Origin: Paludibacterium purpuratum
GTDB lineage: Bacteria; Pseudomonadota; Gammaproteobacteria; Burkholderiales; Chromobacteriaceae
Direction of reading: 5' to 3'
Length of the DNA stretch: 64,000 nt
Assembly: GCF_004363805.1 (NCBI RefSeq)
Contig: NZ_SNZP01000007.1
Span: 124,001-188,000, forward strand
Position 1 is the first letter of the stretch; each line of letters starts with the position of its first letter. The position numbers were made by a program, and so were the translations under genes. Of the stretch, positions 62,410-64,000 are shown in pieces. The notes below the pieces were generated by a model, which saw only the letters and a list, made by a program, of their open reading frames with translations, made no database searches and had not been told where the DNA came from.

Positions 62410-64000
62410 CTAAATCCGTCTGAAGGGCGGTAATGAAGCCAGCATTTTCTTGCCGTAGCTCTGCCGCACCAGGCGATTGTCCAGGATGGTGACTCGGCCA
62501 TAGTCGCGTTCGCTGCGGATCAGGCGTCCCACGGCCTGTACCAGCTTGATCGACGCTTCCGGCACGGTGAGTTCGGTGAACGGATTGCCGCCGCGTTTTT
62601 CGATCCAGCGCGATAGTGTGCGGCCGACCGGGTCGTCCGGCATGGCGAACGGCAGTTTGGCGATGATGACGTGCACGCAGCGTTCGCCCGGCAAGTCGAG
62701 TCCCTCGGAAAACGAATCCAAACCAAAAATCACGCTGGCCTGGCCGCCATCGAGCCGTTGCAGATGCTCGGCCAGCAGCACGCTTTTCGGCCATTCGCCC
62801 TGTACCAGCAGGCGGTCTCGTAGTGCGGTGGGTACCAGCGCCGCGACTTCTTGCATCTGTTTGCGCGAGGAGAATAGCACCAGCGAGCCGACCGGCTCTG
62901 TGGTGTCGATCAGCTTGGGCAGCCACTCGGCGATTTCCCGGGTGTGTGCGTTGGCGTCTTTGGGGCTGGCGATCATTGGCGGTAGATAGAGCTCGCCTTG
63001 CTCGCTGAAATTGAACGGCGAATCCAATGCGATGCAGCTGACTTGCGGCAGCCATTTCAGGCCGGTCTGGGCCAGCAGCAGGTCGAAGGCGCCGAGCGAG
63101 CGCAGGGTGGCCGAGGTCAATAGCGCGCCGGCGGCACGGCGCCACAAGGTGCCGGCCAGGCTGGCGGCGGCGCTCACCGGCGAGGCGCAGAACAGGTAGT
63201 CGCCCTTGCCCTCGCTCCTGCGAGCCACCCATTTGGCAATCGGCGGCTCGTTCTCGGCCGGCTGTTTTTCGAACAAGTCCCACAATGCCATCAACTGCTC
63301 GGAACGCGCGAGCAGGAAGCCCAGGTCGCTGCTGAGCTTGTCGATCGACGCCGCGTCGCTGCCTTTGTCCTTGCGAATGTCGGCCAGCGCATCCGACAAC
63401 TGCGACAGATGCTTGAACACCATGCGGCCGGACATGGCCATGTTGGCGGCCGGGCCTTGCAGGTGCTCGGGCAGGGCGCCGTCTTCGATCAGCCACACCG
63501 GTTCCAGGTTGTCGCTATCGAGCGCCAGCGCTTTTTCGCCTTCCAGTAGCCACAGCCATTCGCTCAGGGTCTCGGTGCAGGCCGCGGCCGCTTCGCCTGC
63601 CTGGGCGGCCAGTTCGCCCTTGTTGGTCAGTGCCGCGACGCGCGCGGCGGTGGCGTCCACTTTGTCGAGCCAGGCCAGCGCCACGCCGAGCGAGTGTTCG
63701 GCGGCGAACTGGTTGATCGCCTTCTTGGCCAGGTGGTGCGCCTCGTCGATGCAATAGAAGCTTTGTTCCGGTGCCGGCAGGATGACCCCGCCGCCCATGC
63801 CGATGTCGGCCAGCATCAGATCGTGGTTGGTGACTACCACGTCGACGTTCTCCAGCGTTTCGCGCGCCAGGAAAAACGGGCATTCGGGCCGGTTGGGGCA
63901 GGCCGCTTTCAGGCAGCCGTGGCGGTCGGTGGTGACGCGTGCCCACATCGCATCCTCGATCACCTCCGGCCATTGGTCGCGGTCGCCGTTCCAGCGACGC
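62410..64000 (-). CDS. dinG: DinG-family ATP-dependent DNA helicase, 5' end outside window
   Basis: At least 529 C-terminal residues of an iron-sulphur superfamily 2 helicase. Visible are part of the cluster cysteines (CLKAACPNRPECPFF), the DEAH box (CIDEAHHLAKKA), motif IV-VI segments (SLVLFSSRK, FGLDSFSEGLDLPGE, QAVGRLIRSERDYG). Length and order match E. coli DinG. The frame stays open to base 64000, so the Walker A region and start lie beyond the window. It unwinds R-loops, D-loops and G-quadruplexes in repair. Confidence 0.93.
   Translation of the reverse strand, partial: RRWNGDRDQWPEVIEDAMWARVTTDRHGCLKAACPNRPECPFFLARETLENVDVVVTNHDLMLADIGMGGGVILPAPEQSFYCIDEAHHLAKKAINQFAAEHSLGVALAWLDKVDATAARVAALTNKGELAAQAGEAAAACTETLSEWLWLLEGEKALALDSDNLEPVWLIEDGALPEHLQGPAANMAMSGRMVFKHLSQLSDALADIRKDKGSDAASIDKLSSDLGFLLARSEQLMALWDLFEKQPAENEPPIAKWVARRSEGKGDYLFCASPVSAAASLAGTLWRRAAGALLTSATLRSLGAFDLLLAQTGLKWLPQVSCIALDSPFNFSEQGELYLPPMIASPKDANAHTREIAEWLPKLIDTTEPVGSLVLFSSRKQMQEVAALVPTALRDRLLVQGEWPKSVLLAEHLQRLDGGQASVIFGLDSFSEGLDLPGERCVHVIIAKLPFAMPDDPVGRTLSRWIEKRGGNPFTELTVPEASIKLVQAVGRLIRSERDYGRVTILDNRLVRQSYGKKMLASLPPFRRI

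Overview
The window looks like a chromosomal segment of a GC-rich betaproteobacterium, most likely a Chromobacterium-like member of the Neisseriales. That placement is an inference from the betaproteobacterial porin, the DUF3579 protein, the conserved order tig-clpP-clpX-lon-hupB-tRNA-Val-tRNA-Asp-ppiD, and the chitinase; no marker gene settles the genus.

Layout. 0-2 kb: end of an HD-domain phosphohydrolase and a membrane diguanylate cyclase. 2.1-9.2 kb: a TetR regulator followed by a complete tripartite ABC-2 exporter resembling CecR-YbhGFSR, plus a NodT-type outer-membrane channel. 9.2-27.1 kb: the most unusual region, a quorum-sensing-bracketed biosynthetic locus. A luxI-type gene heads an 11-gene minus-strand operon and a luxR-type gene lies at its far end. 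The operon pairs a DhnA-type aldolase (GriI/ADTH-synthase-like) with a type II 3-dehydroquinate synthase (GriH-like). In Streptomyces that pair makes 3-amino-4-hydroxybenzoate. Around the pair are two AMP-forming ligases, a condensation-like acyltransferase, a thioester-reductase-like SDR, and an export set (MacB/LolCDE-like ABC transporter, one permease fused to a LolA-like domain, and a predicted outer-membrane barrel). A haem-oxygenase-like diiron protein and a class II aldolase lie beyond luxR. I infer a cell-density-controlled pathway to an acylated or reduced aminohydroxybenzoate that is exported through the envelope.

27.4-29.3 kb: umuDC with a DNA-binding-like extension on UmuD. 29.5-38 kb: protein quality-control core (tig, clpP, clpX, lon with a clear sigma-32 promoter, hupB, two tRNAs, ppiD). 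38.2-43 kb: secreted GH18 chitinase, Fe-superoxide dismutase, dnaB, a 2Fe-2S ferredoxin and a small hydrolase. 43-47 kb: a lone flagellin and a CpxRA-like system with a perfect CpxR box upstream of a Ser-rich protein. 47-49 kb: map and a porin. 49.5-60.3 kb: a 3462-residue two-partner/CDI exoprotein with a low-GC C-terminal toxin and a candidate immunity gene; no intact TpsB transporter is present in the window. 60.3-61 kb: palindromic repeats and a small orphan gene. 61-64 kb: an Rpn-family nuclease, a DUF3579 protein and the truncated dinG helicase.

The previously undescribed system I would examine first is the 11.2-27.1 kb quorum-sensing/aminohydroxybenzoate locus; the CDI module at 59.3-60.3 kb is second.
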